A DNA stretch of 64,000 nucleotides from Saussurea involucrata (lineage: Eukaryota > Streptophyta > Magnoliopsida > Asterales > Asteraceae). The notes beneath the pieces were generated by a model that saw nothing but the letters and a program-made list of their open reading frames with translations, was not told the origin of the DNA and ran no database searches. Of this stretch, positions 21,787-33,701 are shown piece after piece. The DNA lies in the NCBI GenBank assembly GCA_033807775.1, contig CM066312.1, forward strand, positions 23,037,696-23,101,695. Reading direction: 5' to 3'. Both the position numbers and the translations under genes were made by a program. Each line of letters begins with the position of its first letter. The stretch's first letter is position 1.

Positions 21787-24192
21787 ATGGCTACCAACAC
21801 AAACACAAACTATATTGACAACGGTTCTCTTGCAAAACCCCCTAGATTTTCCAGAGATAGTTTTAATCTATGGAAAAATAGGATGACTCTCTTCTTAGAA
21901 GGTGTAGACCCTACTATGCCTTACTATCTTGAAATTGGCCCATATATTCCTATAAGAATTGATGCTGCAGTTCCAGCCGCTGAGAATAGACCTGCTATTC
22001 CAGAAAGGCTGATTCCCAAGGAAATTCATATGTGGACTGATGAAGATAAGAAGAAAGTGGCTATCGACACCAGAGCCAGATACATACTCTCCATGGCTCT
22101 TCTTGACGAAGTCTACCATTCCGTCATGAACCTGAAAACCTCAAAAGCTATGTGGGACACAATCTGTGTTCAGTATGAAGGTAGTTCTGAAGTCCAGGAC
22201 TCTCGAAAGATCAACCTGGTAAGACAGTATGAAAGCTTCATTTGTGGTAAGAATGAAACTCTCTCTAAAGTACACCAATATTTTAACTGCTTAATAATAG
22301 ATCTGAAAACTATTGGTAAGGAATATTCTAACTTTGAAGTACTGACAAAGTTCTTAGAATGTTTACCTGAAAGCTGGGACAGTTATTCTATGTGTCTCAA
22401 GCTGTCAAAGGATCTAAAATCAATGACCCTTTCTACCTTATATGGCACGATGCTGAATCATGAGCAATCGAGTCATCTTAAGAAGAATATTGTAAAAGAT
22501 TCCAAAAGCACCCCTGTTGCTTTAATCTCAGAGTCACCTTCCACTCAGCGATCGACTATCACTGTCACTGAGTTGGAAACTAACTTTGAAAGATCATCAG
22601 ACTCTGACGTTTCAGATAATGATGAAACTCTGGCATTCCTGGCTAATAAGTTCAGGAGATTTGCTAGAAAGAGTAATTTCAAGAAGAACAAACCTCTTGC
22701 TATTACTGACAAGCCAATATCATCAACCCCTGTTGATAAGGCTACTGCTACTTGCTATAACTGTGAAAAGATAGGACATTTTGCTAGCGAGTGCAGGTCA
22801 AAGAAAGTCTCTAGACCCTCAGCTTTTCCCAAGAGAAACCTTACTCACACGACTAGAGATGAAAAATACAAAAATCTGAAAGAAAGGTATTCAAAGCTGA
22901 AAACCTTTAAGAAGAAAGGCAAAGGCCTTATGGCTGACTATGATTGGGCTGCCTCTGACGAAGAAGAATCATCTGACTCTGAAGATGATGATGAAGCCAA
23001 TCTATGTCTCATGGCCAAACTTGAAGATGAGGAAGAAAATTCTGACATTCCCTCTACTTCAACCTCTGCTACTAAGGTATCACCTTCCTTCTTTACCAAT
23101 ATTTTAAATATTGATGAAGCTGATAGTCTTCAAAAGATCGATCTCTTTACTAGAAGTTTATATGAAGCCATGAATGGCAAAACTGTGGTTGAAAATCAAA
23201 ATCTTGATCTCGCTGAACAGCTTAAAAACTGTCACCTTCAAATAGAAAATCTTTCTAAAATTGAAGAAGATTTTAAATATCAAGTTCACCTAAATCAGCT
23301 AGTCAAAATCGAGCGCGAAGAAGCTATCGCTGCATTAAAAGCTGAAAAAGCTACTGTTGATGGATGGTATAATTCCTCAACAAAGATCACAGAGATAATT
23401 AAGTCTCAGATTTCCCTGAGTGATAAACGTGGTCTTGGTTACAAAGCTGATACTCTAGAACCAACCACTGACCGTTCCATGCTTAAATTTGGAATGTTCG
23501 TATCCTCTATCCCTGACACTTTCTCATCTCAGTGTTCCGCTTCTAAACCGCCTATCCCTGAGGAAATCTCTACCTTAACTTCTAAAGGTAAAGAAAAAGT
23601 TGTTTAGCCAAAACCTACCTCAGTCTTTAAAAACAAAGGTAAAGGAATTGCTTTTAACCAAAATCCTCAGAAGGGTACCTCTGTACCAAAGCTGAACGCT
23701 TCTAAAGCTTCAGTGACTTATCCATCTGATTCAAAGAATAAGATCCCTGGATTCATTCAGCGTGGATCTATTCAGCGATCTACTCCTAGAATCAAAGTGG
23801 AAATTATTGGTAAAAAATCCGAAGAACTGAATGTTCCTCCCATTTCAAAAGCCAATAGCTTACTTGGTGCTGGTCCTTCTAATTCAAAATCAAAAGCTCA
23901 GCATGCAAATGGTCCTAGAACTACTTTTAGTTATAGAAAATGTTATCATTGTGGACTTACCAATCATATTGCTAGTAAGTGCCCCACAGCCACCCAAGCT
24001 GAAAAGATAGCTAAGGTGACGATCATTGCCCCCAAGGCAAAGAAGACCACTGAGGTTAAGAAATTAACCAAAGTGAAGACTGACAAAGCTGAATCTTCAA
24101 ATGCTGCGAAGACTGCTGAGCCTTCCACTTCCTCTTCTACCACCACTGATAAGTGTGTACACATGGTTAAGTGGGTACCCAAGACAAACTAA
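21787..24192 (+). pseudogene. Copia B gag, one internal stop
   Basis: ATG 21787 starts MATNTNTNYIDNG. The 606-codon frame runs to TAG 23605-23607 and continues in the same frame to the natural TAA 24190-24192, so a single nonsense codon breaks it (about 800 codons in all). It contains the Copia gag domain (AMWDTICVQYEG, LPESWDSYSMCLKLSKDLKSM), zinc knuckle CYNCEKIGHFASEC at about 22754-22795, an acidic stretch (SDEEESSDSEDDDEAN), a coiled-coil-like stretch and a second knuckle CYHCGLTNHIASKC at about 23941-23982. Two knuckles and this length are large for Copia but fit the SIRE-like group. Function: particle assembly and RNA packaging. Confidence 0.93.
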
Positions 24193-27100
24193 TCTTCTCT
24201 TGTAATGCAGGTTAAGAAGGGTATCTGGTATCTCGATAGCGGATGCTCTAGACACATGACTGGTATGAAGAACCTGCTCACTGAGTACAAAGAAGAGAAG
24301 GGTCCCTCTGTAACTTTTGGTGGAAATGGAAAAGGACATACCCGAGGGTTTGGTGTACTCTCTAATGGTACAACAACCTTCAGAAGAGTCGCATATGTTG
24401 AAGGGCTGAAGCATAATCTTCTAAGCATCAGTCAGCTTTGCGACAAGGATAACAAAGTAATCTTTACTAAGGAATCCTGCTTTGTCGCTGACAAAAAGGA
24501 GAAGATAGCTCTCAGCGGTTATCGTTTGGAAAATGTTTATGTAATAAACATGGACTCAACAACTACTGAGAACTCCTGTTTCTTCTCAAAAGCCTCATCT
24601 GATGTCAACTGGCTATGGCATAAGAGGCTCTCTCATCTCAACTTCAAGACACTGAACACTCTTTCTTCAAAAGAGTAAGTCACTGGTCTACCTCAACACT
24701 CATACGCCAAAGAGTCCTTATGTTCAGCGTGTGAGAAAGGCAAGCAGACCACAGCAAGCTTTAATTCAAAGCAAGTTTCCTCAGTGTCATCTCCTCTACA
24801 ACTTCTCCATATGGATTTGTTTGTCCCTGTCAACAAGCAATCCATTGCTGTAAAGAAATATACACTGGTCATAGTTGATGAATTCTCTCGATATACATGG
24901 GCTATGTTTCACCGTTCTAAGAGTGACACCCCTGAAGAACTCATCACCTTTGTTCGGAAAATGGAAACCCTGAACAACTTGACTATTCGCTCAATAAGGA
25001 GTGATCATGGGACTGAATTCAAAAACAGTTCTCTTGATTCCTTCTTTGAGAGTAAGGGTATTTCTCACAACTTTTCTTCAGTGAGAACACCGCAACAAAA
25101 CGGAGTCGTTGAAAGAAGAAATAGAACAATTATTGAAGCTGCACGTTCAATGCTCAGCGATTCTCACCTGCCTACTCAGTTTTGGGCAGAAGCTGTCAAC
25201 ACTGCTTGTTTTACGCAAAACAGGTCGCTGATAGTCAAAAGATTTAATAAAACAGCCTATGAACTTTTTCATGGGAGAAAGCCTTCAATTAGCTTTCTTC
25301 ACATCTTTGGATGTCAGTGTTTCATACTGAACAACAGAGATGCCCTTGGAAAGTTTGATCCTAAGGCTGATGATGGAATCTTTCTTGGATACTCCTCAGT
25401 CTCCAAAGCCTTCAGAGTCTTCAATCGAAGAAGACAAACTGTTGAAGAAACTATTCACGTCACTTTTGACGAATCCCGTTCAGCGAATTCTCGACCTTCT
25501 GCTGATACTGAAGAACTGAATCAATGGATGTTTTCTCATCTTGGTGATTCAGAAGAAATTCCCACTCCTCATACTCATACCATTGAAGATGACAGTCCTA
25601 CTATCATCCCAAACATGCAGAATAGTGAAGCTGAAACATCATGGGTCTCAGCTGTTCCTTTAAACACTATACCTGCTTCTGAACCAAATGTCTTAGACAT
25701 TCCATCTACTTCTTAGCAACCAGTGAATGAGATGACATCTGCACCTACTCCTCTCTTGGCTGATATTCCAGAAGTTGCTGAAGGTTCATCTTCAGCTCCT
25801 CCAGTCAAATTTGAGTCAGCGACTTATGCTCCTGCTTAGCGATGGACTGTAAATCACCCAATTGATCAAATCCTTGGTGATCCAAATGTTGGTGTTCAGA
25901 CTCGATGAAGTGCAGGTAATATTTGTTTATTTGTTAACTTTATTTCTCTAATTGAACCAAAGAAAATAGATGATGCCCTCAAAGATCCAAACTGGGTCAG
26001 CGCCATGCAAGAAGAGCTGACTGAATTCGAAAGAAACAAAGTTTGGAAACTTGTTCGAAGACCAACTGACAAGACAGTGATAGGAACTAAATGGGTCTAT
26101 CGAAACAAGTTGGACGAACATGGAACTGTAACCCGCAACAAGGCTCGACTTGTTGCTCAGGGATACAGACAAGAAGAAGGTATAGACTACGACAAAACAT
26201 TTGCTCCAGTAGCAAGACTAGAATCTATTCGTCTATTCTTAGCATACGATGTACACAAAGACTTCAAAGTATATCAAATGGATGTTAAGTCAACATTTCT
26301 CAATGGAAAGCTGAATGAAGAAGTCTATGTGGAACAACCTCCAGGATTCTCAGATCCTAAGCGTCCAGGTTATGTTTATAAACTGGATAAGGCACTTTAT
26401 GGCTTAAAGCAATCTCCACGTGCATGGTATGACACTCTATCCTCTTATCTCCTAATTGAAAAATTTGAGCGAGGTAAAATTGACAAAACTCTATTTTTCA
26501 TAATAGTGAAAGGTCATATCATTATTGTTGAGATATATGTTGATGACATTATATTTGGTTCTACTAACCCTGATCTTTGTACTCGTTTCTCTGATAGAAT
26601 GAAAGAAGAGTATAAAATGAGTATGATGGGTGAGCTAACATATTTCCTTGGTCTTCAGATAAAACAAAATGAAAAAGGAACTTTCATTAATCAGGGAAAG
26701 TATGTTAAAGATATGCTGAAGAAATTCGATTTAACTCAGAGTTCAGCTATGAAAACCCCTATGGCACCACCACTGACATTAAACAAGGATTCAAATGGAA
26801 TACCTGTTAATGTCACGCTGTACCGTGGGATGATCGGCTCTCTCTTATATCTTACAGCTAGCCGACCCGATATTATGTACGCAACCTGTTTGTGTGCACG
26901 ATATCAAGCTAAACCTAAGGAATCTCATATGATCGCTGTAAAGCGAATCTTTCGTTACCTTAAGGGTATTATGAACCTAGGTCTTTGGTATCCCAAAGAC
27001 TCAGGGTTTGATCTAATCGCCTATTCAGATAGTGATTTTGCAGTTTGCAAATTGGATAGGAAAAGCACCACAGGAGGCTGTCAGCTCCTGGGTGGAAAGC

Positions 27101-27483
27101 TGGTGAGTTGGACAAGTAAAAAGCAAAACTCAGTGTCCACCTCAACTGCTGAAGCTGAGTATGTAGCCGCTGGAAGCTGTTGTTCTCAGGTCTTGTGGAT
27201 GAGAAATCAACTACTAGACTATGACCTTCAGCTCTCGTAAATTCCAATCTATTGCGACAGCACAAGTGCCCTCGCTATAGCCAACAATCCAGTGCTACAC
27301 TCAAAGACCAAACATATCGAAATCAGGTATCATTTTATCAGAGATCATGTGATGAATGGTGATATAGAACTTCATTTTATCCCAACTGACTATCAGTTAG
27401 CTGATCTGTTCACCAAACCTCTTGATGAGACAAGATTCAACTTTCTCATCAGCGCGCTTGGAATGGTGAACTTTGAAGAGTAA
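24193..27483 (+). pseudogene. Copia B pol: protease, integrase, RT, RNase H
   Basis: The frame is the same as gag across the TAA at 24190. Order: protease WYLDSGCSRHMTG (24226), pre-integrase and HHCC region (24600-24760, LCSACEKGK), integrase core (DLF..., then RSDHGTEF, then TPQQNGVVERR) at 24810-25130, the Copia integrase C-terminus (GIFLGYSSVSKAFR), RT starting at about 26005 (KWVYRNKLDEHG, GIDYDKTFAPVAR) with the catalytic YVDD at 26536-26547, and RNase H (STAEAEYVA..., TKHIEIRYH) to TAA 27481-27483. In-frame stops at 24676, 25714, 25837, 25906 and 27238 make it inactive. Several are CAG/CAA/CGA codons in A that became TAG or TGA, as expected from C-to-T decay. Confidence 0.94.
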
Positions 27484-27937
27484 GATCTTCAGTGGTTCAC
27501 ATTTGACCAGTGATAGGATAAAACAATTATATAACCCATTCTATCATTCTATCTCTGAACATAATTGATTAGCTGATATCAAGGTATGTTTTCTCTCTTG
27601 CTCGCTGACGTTCGCATGTAAATGTAAGATTTCAAAACAAATTGCATCGCTGAATATCTCTTCTTTAACAGCGATACTTTGAAATTTCTTAAACTAACTG
27701 ATATTTCTATTCAATGCTTCATATTTTTTCAAAATAGTCCCTGAGCTTTCAAAACCTCAGAGACATCCTAAAATATGAAAGGACGTTTGTGACATCATCA
27801 CAACGGATAAACCCTGGCACGTTCTTTTTCTGACACACGATTGCACGTTTCGTTTACCTTCAAATCAAATGCAAACACGTGTCCGTGTCATGATGAAAAA
27901 CTTTCCCGCTCGAGTTTTTCTCTCTCTCAAATCTCTC
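27484..27937 (+). other. Spacer between pol and 3' module of B
   Basis: No ORF with family support is visible. The stretch contains scattered CGCTGA and CAGCGAT motifs like those in the LTRs and a short pyrimidine-rich end (TTTCTCTCTCTC) just before the TATA box at 27938. It aligns by eye with 48195-48635 in A, so it is an ordinary part of this family. Confidence 0.7.
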
Positions 27938-27945
27938 TATATAAA
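27938..27945 (+). promoter_or_regulatory. TATA box of the B 3' module
   Basis: TATATAAA after a CT-rich stretch, about 115 bp before the first candidate 5' splice site. The same box at the same relative place is found in A (48636-48643), so it is conserved and may start a separate transcript for the 3' module. No transcript evidence is available. Confidence 0.55.
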
Positions 27946-28053
27946 CTATTTCGAGTTTATATTTTCTCTTTACGCGAACTTCTTCTCCAAGAAAGAAAAG
28001 ATTTATTGTTGCTTATTTCCAGAAATCTGTTCATCTTCTTCTTCGATTACCAG

Positions 28054-28440
28054 GTTAATATTCTTATTATTTACCTGTATAACTTGTTTCTGATCTTCTT
28101 ATTGCTTTTAACAGATCAAACAAAAGAAACTCTTTCTAAAATGAAATCATTTATTTCATGGTTTTATGAACACAACCTTTTCATGGTTGTTCTTCAAAGT
28201 TTAAAACTCAAAATCTTAAACTTGTTCTTCATTCATTTTTCCAGAATCCTTATCTAAAGGAAAATGGAAAACAAGACTATTACTGGGTTTGTTTTTCTTT
28301 TTCAAAACAAGAAAACCCAAATCTTCATTAAGACATTTCTGTCTGAATGAAATGGACTAAAATCAAAAAACATCTTATTGGAAAAGCTTTCACAATAAGA
28401 CTGTAATTTTTTTATTATTCATGGTTGATATGTTAAACAG
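28054..28440 (+). other. Candidate 5'-UTR intron of the B 3' module
   Basis: A CAG followed by GTTAATATTC begins the stretch and TTAAACAG ends it, two bases before the ATG at 28443. Length 387 bp, AT-rich like plant introns. A has the matching pair at 48761-49150 (390 bp). Both edges are kept in two independent insertions. Confidence 0.6.
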
Positions 28441-28442
28441 AA

Positions 28443-31400
28443 ATGGCATCTTCTACTCCTGCTCCTACCGCTGAGAAATCCACGGCTGCAAAGAAACTGA
28501 CTCTCATCAAAGCTCCTCAGGTCAAGTTCAAGCTTGAGGAAATCAATTTTTCAAAATCGAACAATCTTCATGCGCTTTTCGAGTTTCCTCCTCGAAAGCA
28601 AGTCACACATCTGGATGATGCTGTGAACTATCTCAAAACATGTTGCTTATCCACAGCCCTGACCATTACACCCCCTGCTCATCAATTCCTACTTTCTCAG
28701 TTCTGGTATACTGCCAGAAGAGCTCATGTACCCCATGCCAAAGACCCAACGAAGATCGTTGACTCCATTCTGTATGACACAAAATTTGGCACCACCAAAA
28801 TCAACCCTGCCATAATTAGGAAAGCACTGAGCCTTCCTACCTCTACCAAAGAAAACCGCTTTGTCCCTCTCCTAAATCACAAAAACCATGATGATAGGGA
28901 AGCCATCATTGCATTCTTCGATGCAATGGGTTACACATGGGACACTGGAAGGGACAAGAAGCCTGAGAAGAAACTGACTTTGATCAAGAAGTCCAAAATG
29001 CCCAGCGAGATGAACTTCATCTTCGTACATCTGATAAGCTGCATGACAGCGAAGAGTGGCTCCTCTGATCAAGCTGCTCAACCTCAGCAAGCAATGGGCT
29101 ATGCATTGCTGAAAGGTCTAAATGTTGACTGGGCCTCAATCATCTACGACGACCTTGCGTTCAGAGTAGATATGGCTGAAAGATCTGCATGGGTTCCTTA
29201 CCCTAGATTCATCAGCGCCATCTTTCAACTTGGCCTTGGCGAAAGGTACCCAACAGAGGGTGATCTGAGACTCTCTCAGGTTGGCCCTAAGGTACTCGAC
29301 TTCAAGCCACTGGAAAACGAGGTACGTCTTTCTACTCTCTTATCTCTTCTCAATCCTCCTTCTTCTACTTCTGCAACTCATTCAGTGGAAATCCCCACCG
29401 CTGATACCCACGCTGCACCCTCCACTCCTTCTCGAAAAAGGAAACAATCTACTTCCCAACTTGGTTCCAAAAGAATCAAGAAAACCAAGGAGCAAACCCC
29501 CCAGCATTTACATGCTGAAGACTCCTCAGCTCATCTTGAAGAGCTGATGGAAAGTTCAGTGGTACGCTCTGCCACAGCTCATCAAGACACACCTTCCATC
29601 CCTGCTTCAGCGTCTCTAAACGCTGAAGTTATAAACTTGGAAATGAATCCACCTCCTTCAGCCTCTCTACAGACTGAAGTGATTGACAGCGGATCCAACG
29701 CTGAACCCCGCACCCAACCATCATTCTCATTCCTCATTCCTCCTACTCAATCTTTGGTCTCTCCATCAATTTTCCCAACCTTCTCAGGGACACCCTTCAT
29801 CGTACATGGCTCAGCTGCAGACACTCTAAATACGATGATGGATACAAACTTAGGATCTGCAGGCACCTCCATGCGCCAAGGTACTCTTGAAGGCGACATG
29901 GAATATCATTCAGGACCCAAAGGGTTCGACAACTTCGCCAACCCGCCTGCAGGTATAAGGGACACTCCTCTCTCTCTCTACCCCAAACTTCTGAGCTTTC
30001 TTCTGTTCATAAGTTAATAACTGTTTCAGGTCCTAATTTGGGGGATATCAACACCTCTCTGAAGGCCCTGAAAACAAAGGTGGAAAATTACAACACCATT
30101 CTCTCCACAAACTCTTCAGCGGTTACAGACGCTGGAGAGAATCTCAAAAAGCTGACCGAGATCGTCGATACAAAGGCCTCCAAAGATGATCTGGAGAAGA
30201 TGGATGGTAGCATCGCTCAATTTGCTACCACCCTCATTGACAATGCAACCGCCACCACCTCTCTTTCAACAAACTTCACCTCTCTGTCCAATAAAGTCAC
30301 ATCATTAAAGACATAGGTTGGTTCTCTTAAGGGTGAAGTTTCCACGATCAAGACTGACGTCTCCGCCATCAAAGAAATTGTTCATAAAGTGCTCGATCGC
30401 CTGAACGCCCCAACTTCAAATTTTACTCAGGTCGATCGTGTAGCTCTTGAAAAGATCAATCCTGCTATAACTGGCCTGGAAGTCAGATTAGCAAAGATTG
30501 AAAACTGTGTTGGGATCTCTGGCCTGGAAGACAGAGACCAAATACACACTGCTGCTGACCAATCTGTTACCTCCCCCAACCATGATGTGGAAGAGGGGGA
30601 GAAGAATAAAGAAGACCTTCCCCATAATGCTGAGGGGGAGGGTATTGAAACTGTTGCTGGTACTTCTACTTCACGACCTCAGGGAGTTGAAAACCCTGAG
30701 CAAACCAAGAAAGCTTCCTCTGAATCTGAGGGGGAGTAACTCGATGAGCAACATAAGGAAGCTACTGCTGACGTGACCGAACCTTATGCTGAAGAGGTCG
30801 AGTCTGAAGAAGAAACTGAAGATGATGAACATGTCGACATCTCTGATGAAGAACCATCATCATCCCCCAAAGATGATGATGATGACGATGATGATGACGA
30901 CTTCTTCTACGTCCATCCTGTTGCAAAAGCCCCTGCTCAAAAAGGGATCAAGATAAATGAACCTTCAGGGGAGCGGACCAAGACAAAGCCTGCAGCGTCT
31001 GAAGCTGACAAAGGCAAAAAGAAAGGCCTCGCTGAAGAAGACAATCTGACGATCTTACTTCAAAAGCCAGTTTGTCAGGTACACTACCTTCTATTCCCTT
31101 ACACTGCATCCCTCCTCTATCCCTTCTCAATCTCAATCCTTCTATCCTTAAAACCTCTATACACTTAACCACATTCTTTTCTCTATCTCTTTCTTCCCAA
31201 CTTTTCTTACTTAAACAATCGCTGTGTTTCAGCTAGTCCTCTCCCCTGTTTGAGGATCCCGCTGAAGCTCCTTCGACTACACCAGAAATAATCCCAGCCA
31301 CAAGAGCTGAAGAAATAATCCCAGTCTTGGATATAACCACTAAGACTGATCAACCTGAAGAACAACTGCTCTCTCACCAAAATAGACCTTCCTTGGCTCC

Positions 31401-32483
31401 TCAAAAGTTGAGTGTAGAGGATCAAGAAAAGAGAGATGCAATGATCAAACATATTGAAGATCAGCGAATCATTCTTTCTCGTGACAAAATCCCTGCTCCC
31501 ACAAAGTTCAGGATCTCAAGGAAAGAATACGAGGATCATCTAAGAGCTGAAAGATTACTCGCCGAAAAGAAGAAAACTGAAGAAAAAGATAAGCTCTCGC
31601 CATCCAGCTTGTCCAACAATCGGTGAAAGACCCCGCGTTGAAAAGAACTCCCATTGATGTCCAACGTCAGCTATGGGATGATGCTCGAAGGATCGTTGAA
31701 GAAAAGACTAAGGTATCTGATACGACTTTGAAATGGTGTAAAGAAATGCTGAACTATCGATCTCGACCATCCAAAATCATCAAAGTAAACATCAGAGGAA
31801 GTCTGTTCGTAGACGTTCCTGTTGTTGAAGTTGATGTATTCAGAGAAGACAAAACCAAGCAAACCTTCTATGCTGGTACTTTAGAGAAGTTTGGTTTCTC
31901 TGAATGGTTGGAAGTGAAATTACCCATTCAGGGATCACGCTCAAAGTTCAAGAGCCATGTCGAGAAAATTTTAAATACTCAGATCGACATGGTTTCTTCT
32001 GCTGTGGATATTCCTCCTTCCACTATTCTTCCTCCTCAACAAAGAAGAGTTTCTGCAAAGGAAAAGAAAGTCTCAGACTCAGGTCCTCCTATACAGAATG
32101 AAATAGGTATTGGTTTCTCTCGTGCTGAAGTTCTTGGCCCTGATGCAGATCTCTCAACGCTTGACACCTCCCTACCACCTGGTGAAACTTTCATCCCTGG
32201 CAAAGTTGTAAATGATCCCTATGGTATATTCTTTCTAGACTACCATGGAAATCAACACTTTCAACGCATCTCTGAGCTTCCAATCACTCCCATCGAACAG
32301 CTCAGAGATCTCATATACAGGTGTAAAGTCAGACGCGACATTAAGGTACGTCACCTCAAGCCCCTGATCTTTGAAGAAGCAAAGAACAAAAAGGATCAAG
32401 GTGTCACTGTCCCTGACTGGATGATTCCCACATCAAAGACCCTCGATGAACTTCTCATCAAGGAAGAACCTTTTGACAGATAG
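28443..32483 (+). pseudogene. Copia B extra 3' ORF (intron-bearing, about 1,270 codons)
   Basis: ATG 28443 follows the UTR intron. Exon 1 to 29952 codes for a globular domain (PPAHQFLLSQFWYTARR; KSKMPSEMNFIFVHLISCMTAK; YALLKGLNVDWA) and a Ser/Pro-rich tail. A 77-bp intron (29953-30029) follows; its removal avoids TAA 30015-30017 and keeps the frame. Exon 2 (30030-31078) is coiled-coil-like, then Glu/Asp-rich (nine Asp in a row near 30880). Intron 3 is 31079-31236. The last exon has a FGFSEWLEV and YGIFFLDYHGN domain and ends at 32483. Stops at 30314 and 30737 and a frameshift near 31595 break it. Its function is unknown. Relatives in other plants are often called env-like or plant-transposon proteins, but I see no signal peptide or membrane segment that would support an envelope role. 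Confidence 0.75.
29953..30029 (+). other. Coding intron 2 of the B 3' ORF (77 bp)
   Basis: CTGCAG then GTATAAGG at the start, and TAACTGTTTCAG at the end. Exon 1 is 1,510 bases (phase 1) and the downstream frame begins exactly two bases into the next exon, so splicing restores the frame. In A the matching intron is 84 bp (50596-50679), also phase 1. Different lengths with a kept phase argue for real splicing. Confidence 0.75.
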
Positions 32484-32738
32484 GATCGCCTTGTAATTCT
32501 TTCTATCCTTATCTGTCTACATCTTCTGTACTTGTAATTTTATTTGATGTACTTGTAATTTTTACACTTCCCTATGTAATCTTTACGAAGTTTAAAGAAA
32601 AATTTTAGCGAATGTACTTTACTCCATCAGTACTGAAAAGATCCCAGAAAACAGTAAAAGGGACAAATATTTTATGAGTTCTTTTTATCCTTATGTTTTC
32701 ATTAAATAACAATTTTCTCTATTGCTATGTCATAATCA
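32484..32738 (+). other. 3' untranslated region of B
   Basis: AT-rich, no ORF. It has repeated TGTACTTGTAATTTT phrases and leads to the polypurine tract at 32739. A carries the matching region at 53069-53334. Confidence 0.7.
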
Positions 32739-32751
32739 AATAGGGGGAGAT
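32739..32751 (+). promoter_or_regulatory. Polypurine tract of Copia B
   Basis: AATAGGGGGAGAT ends directly at the 3' LTR start TGTTGATCC. Confidence 0.9.
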
Positions 32752-33701
32752 TGTTGATCCAAACCCTCAGTGATTTGATAATGACCCTCTCTTAAACACT
32801 TAGTTAAAATTGTAAGTAAACAATATGTATTAGAGTTTCACTATCGCTGATAAGTACTAAGACTTTACAGTACTGCTGATAGGAACTCTCACTCTTTAGA
32901 TTAGATATTCAGTGAACACTGTTCATCATCTTATAGCTCTGAGCCTGTTCAGTCTATGAGATGATCGCTGATAAGTTAGTTGTTTACTTATGATCCCTGA
33001 AGACAAGTTTCACGTTAACATATGTTCTACACTGAAGTCGAAGATCAAGATCAAGAACCAGCGACAAGTCTACTCATGAACTGATGCGGATATCAGCGAA
33101 GCAAGACCTGTCCATTCAACGTGAAGTATCAAGTTGAAGACTTCAGCAATCGCTGAACTTTATCATTCGCTGATAAAGATCTGACTCAACGAAAGATGAT
33201 CATGAAGTCTCCCTGCATGTTACTATTGTCTTACCTCCCTTGCACGTCTCCGTACGAACTATCAGAACGGACATCCCTTTTGTCTGTAATCGTACAACAA
33301 CTCTGATTGTACAATGTGCACCATGCGGCTACAAAGGTTGTCTACAAAGGTCAATGACATGCAACCACTCAGCTGCTGCCACGTGTAAAGCCATACTGGC
33401 TTGCATTAAATACATGCAGTATATAAGAAGAACCTTACTTCATTTTTGAAGTGTGCTCGGACCATCTTCTTATTTCTCTCTTATTGTTAAGTTATTATTC
33501 GTAATTTCTATAACTCTTTCTAGTGCAAGAAACTTAGTGTTTCTCAAGACTTGTTAAGATTAGGTTTATCCTTAATCTTGTTCCACAACAAGTTGTAAAT
33601 TGTCTTGATTTATCAATAAACAATTTAGAAAAGTAAAAACGTGTGTTTGTATTCAACCCCCCCCCCCTTCTACAAACTTGTATAGCCCTTTGGGACCAAC
33701 A
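32752..33701 (+). repeat. 3' LTR of Copia B
   Basis: 950 bp, TGTTGATCC...GGGACCAACA, TATATAAG at 33420-33427, C-run of about 11. It is followed by CTCAT, the target duplication, and then by the interrupted pol of A. Confidence 0.95.

Larger units (their letters stand above)
20750..33701 (+). mobile_element. Copia element B, nested in A (same family, same strand)
   Basis: 12,952 bp with LTRs TGTTGATCC...CCAACA and perfect CTCAT duplications (20745-20749 and 33702-33706). It has the same layout as A: LTR, PBS, gag, pol, long 3' module, PPT, LTR. By eye the two LTRs differ at about 28 of about 950 positions, roughly 3%. The gag-pol frame is continuous from 21787 to 27483 except for nonsense codons. 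Confidence 0.97.

Noticed and set aside
28443..32483. Calling the 3' ORF a retroviral-type envelope gene
   Set aside because: The position fits env, but I see no signal peptide, membrane anchor or fusion-type segment in the readable exons, so the label is not supported.
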